Assembly (NCBI GenBank): GCA_002385605.1
Contig: DGDU01000033.1
Coordinates: 1,620-65,619 of the forward strand
Length of the DNA stretch: 64,000 nucleotides
Origin: Christensenella sp. UBA3944
GTDB taxonomy: Bacteria; Bacillota; Clostridia; Christensenellales; DTU072
Reading direction: 5' to 3'
Numbering within the stretch: position 1 is the stretch's first letter; each line of letters begins with the position of its first letter. Made by a program: the position numbers and the translations under genes. The notes beneath the pieces are model-generated. The model was not told the DNA's origin and searched no databases. It was given only the letters and a program-made list of their open reading frames with translations. Below, one piece after another: positions 61,545 through 64,000 of this stretch.

Positions 61545-64000
61545 TTATTCAGCTATTCCGCTGTCCGCGAAGGCGTCTTTGCCAATATTTGAAGCGCCCC
61601 GGGGAAGGTTTACATAATTTAAGCTTGCGCAGCCCGCAAAGGCGCGCTCTCCTATAACAATGTTAACGGGGGCTTCGGACAAATCCAGCCCGAGGAAGGA
61701 GCGGCAGTCGAGGAAGGCCCCTTCTTCTATTCTTGCGAGTTCGCTGAAGTCGCCGTAAAGCATCGAAAGCGACGAGGCGTCGGCAAAAGCGTACTTGCCT
61801 ATCGCCGTAATCCTTCTGGAAAGCGTTACGGTGGCAATGCCCATGCAGCCCGCGAAAGAGTACTCTTTAATCTCTGTCGCCTTGGTGAGCGTAACATAAC
61901 GGAGGGTGAAGGGTATGTTATACAGCGTTTCGGTAAGCGTTCCGCCTGCCATTATATGCTGTTTTACCACATTGGCGGCGTATTCGCCCGCCGTGCCGAA
62001 TATGTAGCCGAACTGCGACTGCGCGCCTGTCGCGCTAAGCGACCTTCCCGCGAAAGGTATCGAGAGCGACACAAGCGAGTTGGTGCCCTCAAGCGATCCG
62101 CCCTCTATGATATTCACCGAATACGGTATCGTAAGGGATGTTATCGAACGGCAGTTGTAGAAGGCTTTAGCTGGTATCTCTGTTATGCCCTCGTTTATAG
62201 TTATCGAGGTTACCGCCGTAAGGTTATAGAAAGCGCCGTACCCTATCGCCGAGGCGGAGGTTATTGCTATCGACCTTAAGGCCTCGGGTATGTAGAAGGT
62301 TCTTGAGCCAGACGTGCTGAAGTATTGCGTCGTCGCGCCTATAGTGCCCTCGGTTGCCTCGCCGAATATGTATCCGAACAAGGCGGCAGCGCCGCTTGCC
62401 GAACGGTTGGAACCGACAAACGGCAAGGTGACGCTCTCTAAAGCCGAGCAGCCCGCGAAGGCGCCCGAGGCAATCGATGTCACGCTGTCGGGAATCACAA
62501 TAGAGGTAAGCCCTTTGCAGTTGGCGAATGCCGAGGCGCCGATGCTCACTATGCCGCTGTTAAGGTAAAGCTCGGTTATCTCGTCGCAGTTATAGAAGGC
62601 GCCGCTTGCTATATTGGTTGCGTTGGTAACCGTCACGCTGTAAAGGTTATTGGGAAGCCTGGTGTATACGGTTGTGCCTTCGCCGTAAACCTGCGCAGTC
62701 GTGTTCATGCCCTGCGACACAAAGTTGAAGAAGTAGCCGAGCAAGGCGTTCTGGCCTGCGGCCGAGGGTGAAGCTCCGATAAACGGCACCGTCAGCCTTT
62801 CGAGCCCCGTTACGCCCTCGAATATGCCTATGCCTATGCTTTCGACGCCTGCGGGAATGGCGATCTGGGTAAGCGCGGTATTCTTAAACGCCGCCGCCCC
62901 TATTACCTGCAGCTGCGAGCCCGCCGCGAATATTATTTCGTTAAGCTGCGCGCAGCCCTCGAAGGCGTTGGCGCCTATCGAAGTCACGCTCGCGGGTATG
63001 GTTATGCTCCTTAAAGCCGTCAGGCCCGAGAACGCCCCGCTCTCGATGGCGACTAGCCCCGCGGGAAGCGTAATCGTAGTGATTCTGGTGTTATAAGAGA
63101 AGGAATTTGTCCTTATCCTCGCGGCGTCGGTGATGTTTACAACGGTCAGATTGCTTGGCGCGCCTCCGAACACATAATTTATGGTCGCGGCCTCGCCCGT
63201 AGCCGAGCGGGAAGCGCCCACAAACGGCACCGTAAGCGTCTGTATTCCGCTGTCCTTAAAGGCGCTCTTGCCCACGCTCGTGACTTCCTTATTTATTGTA
63301 AGCGTTGTCAGGTTAGAAAGCCCCGAAAGCGCGCCGTAGCCAATGCCCGAAGCGTTGGTAACAGTAATATTTCTGATGTTTTGGGGTATCCTGGCATAGG
63401 CTATCTGCCCGGCGCCGTCGCCGTAGTGTTGCCCTACCGCGCCGCTCGCGCCCGCCGCTACCTGCTCGAACCAGTAGCCCAGCAGAGCTTCCTGCCCGTC
63501 GGCAACGCTTCTCGCGCCGATGTAAGGAACGGTAAGGTTTTCGAGGTTGAGGCAGCCCGAGAACGCTCCCCGGTGTATCGATGTCACATTGTTAAGGGTG
63601 AGGTTCACAAGCCCCGTCATGCCAAGCAAAGCGTTTTCGGCGATGGTAACGGCCGAGGTAATCACGAGGGTTTGCACGCTCGAGATTCCGCTTTCGGACT
63701 CTGTGCCGAACACATGCCTCATCGTCGCCCTGGCGTCCACGGAGTTTGTGCGCTCTCCTACAAACGGCACCGTCAGGGTTTCTAGCGACACGCAGCCCTC
63801 GAAGGCAAGCGCGCCTATCGTTGCAACGCCGCTGTTGATGGATATGCTTGTTATGAAGTGGCAGCCCGAGAACGCCCCGTAATTGATGGCGGTAGCCGAG
63901 GTCACGGTGACATTCTTAAGCGTGGTCGGGATTTCAAAAGATATCGGCGAGGTCTGCTGGGCGTATTTTTGGGAAATTCCGCCGCTCTCCGCCCGCCCGA
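61545..64000 (-). CDS. BspA-like leucine-rich-repeat protein, partial (5' end outside window)
   Basis: At least 818 residues of a repeat protein whose reading frame is open through the right edge, so the N-terminus and any signal peptide are missing. It consists of LRR_5 (BspA/TpLRR) units such as LTSIVIPDSVTSIASGAFAGC. About six times a unit is followed by a module beginning VPFVG or similar and ending GYIFG or similar. Such proteins are usually surface exposed and linked to adhesion in gut Firmicutes. The C-terminus ends directly after a repeat, with no LPXTG or membrane anchor. Unlike its neighbours it is accessory in nature. Ligand unknown. Confidence 0.88.
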   Translation of the reverse strand, partial: GRAESGGISQKYAQQTSPISFEIPTTLKNVTVTSATAINYGAFSGCHFITSISINSGVATIGALAFEGCVSLETLTVPFVGERTNSVDARATMRHVFGTESESGISSVQTLVITSAVTIAENALLGMTGLVNLTLNNVTSIHRGAFSGCLNLENLTVPYIGARSVADGQEALLGYWFEQVAAGASGAVGQHYGDGAGQIAYARIPQNIRNITVTNASGIGYGALSGLSNLTTLTINKEVTSVGKSAFKDSGIQTLTVPFVGASRSATGEAATINYVFGGAPSNLTVVNITDAARIRTNSFSYNTRITTITLPAGLVAIESGAFSGLTALRSITIPASVTSIGANAFEGCAQLNEIIFAAGSQLQVIGAAAFKNTALTQIAIPAGVESIGIGIFEGVTGLERLTVPFIGASPSAAGQNALLGYFFNFVSQGMNTTAQVYGEGTTVYTRLPNNLYSVTVTNATNIASGAFYNCDEITELYLNSGIVSIGASAFANCKGLTSIVIPDSVTSIASGAFAGCSALESVTLPFVGSNRSASGAAALFGYIFGEATEGTIGATTQYFSTSGSRTFYIPEALRSIAITSASAIGYGAFYNLTAVTSITINEGITEIPAKAFYNCRSITSLTIPYSVNIIEGGSLEGTNSLVSLSIPFAGRSLSATGAQSQFGYIFGTAGEYAANVVKQHIMAGGTLTETLYNIPFTLRYVTLTKATEIKEYSFAGCMGIATVTLSRRITAIGKYAFADASSLSMLYGDFSELARIEEGAFLDCRSFLGLDLSEAPVNIVIGERAFAGCASLNYVNLPRGASNIGKDAFADSGIAE

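Overview
This window reads as a chromosomal core region of a low-to-mid GC Firmicute, most likely an uncultured clostridial (gut-type) lineage. The evidence is synteny and family choice: hrcA-grpE-dnaK-dnaJ-prmA-rsmE-mtaB-HIT behind a CIRCE operator, ylxM-ffh-rpsP-khpA, rimM-trmD-rbgA-rnhB-yraN, dprA-topA-trmFO-hslV-hslU, LL-diaminopimelate aminotransferase (DapL), a DUF3343/cysteine desulfurase pair, and SigA-type promoters (TTGACA/TATAAT). There are no rRNA or tRNA genes, no CRISPR, no insertion sequences and no phage genes that I can see. Coding density is very high and almost everything is on the minus strand. The exceptions are rpsU, a selenium/sulfur-type cysteine desulfurase, two small Met/Gln-rich-type proteins, a glycerophosphodiesterase and a 37-residue membrane peptide.

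Layout from right to left in the direction of minus-strand transcription: a BspA-like leucine-rich-repeat protein cut by the window edge; smc-ftsY; ylxM-ffh-rpsP-khpA (SRP and ribosome); rimM-trmD-rbgA-rnhB-yraN (ribosome maturation and DNA upkeep); rplS with its own structured leader; a GT-C-like membrane protein; a close-packed 12-gene run comM-dprA-topA-trmFO-hslV-hslU-hisS-aspS-rseC-glyA-nifS-nifU; lepA-hemW; the hrcA heat-shock operon; a large SARP/BTAD-type regulator followed by a methyltransferase and a pseudouridine synthase; a DUF3343 gene; nth-obg; a small unknown gene followed by dnaG-rpoD-trmK-nif3-zinc ribbon; dapF-dapL-purA-phospholipase; and lemA-DUF2207.

Most genes are housekeeping, so the interesting signals lie in starts and leaders. 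dnaG has no ATG, GTG or TTG start that would preserve its zinc-binding domain. The only well placed start is an ATC behind a GGAG Shine-Dalgarno, and that Shine-Dalgarno sits in one arm of a perfect 11-bp inverted repeat whose other arm lies 5 bases after the stop codon of the upstream gene. dapF uses a TTG start whose Shine-Dalgarno is inside a perfect 9-bp hairpin. rplS has a nested-hairpin leader. A 37-codon gene has its Shine-Dalgarno inside an inverted repeat that also resembles a terminator for the gene before it. A 23-bp tandem array of palindromes lies upstream of the hrcA promoter, and a duplicated 17-bp palindrome lies between a small gene and nifU. LemA here lacks its usual membrane anchor. 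I did not find an obviously new multi-gene defence or metabolic system; the divergent regulator/small-protein locus at about 18.3-21.9 kb is the least explained gene group.
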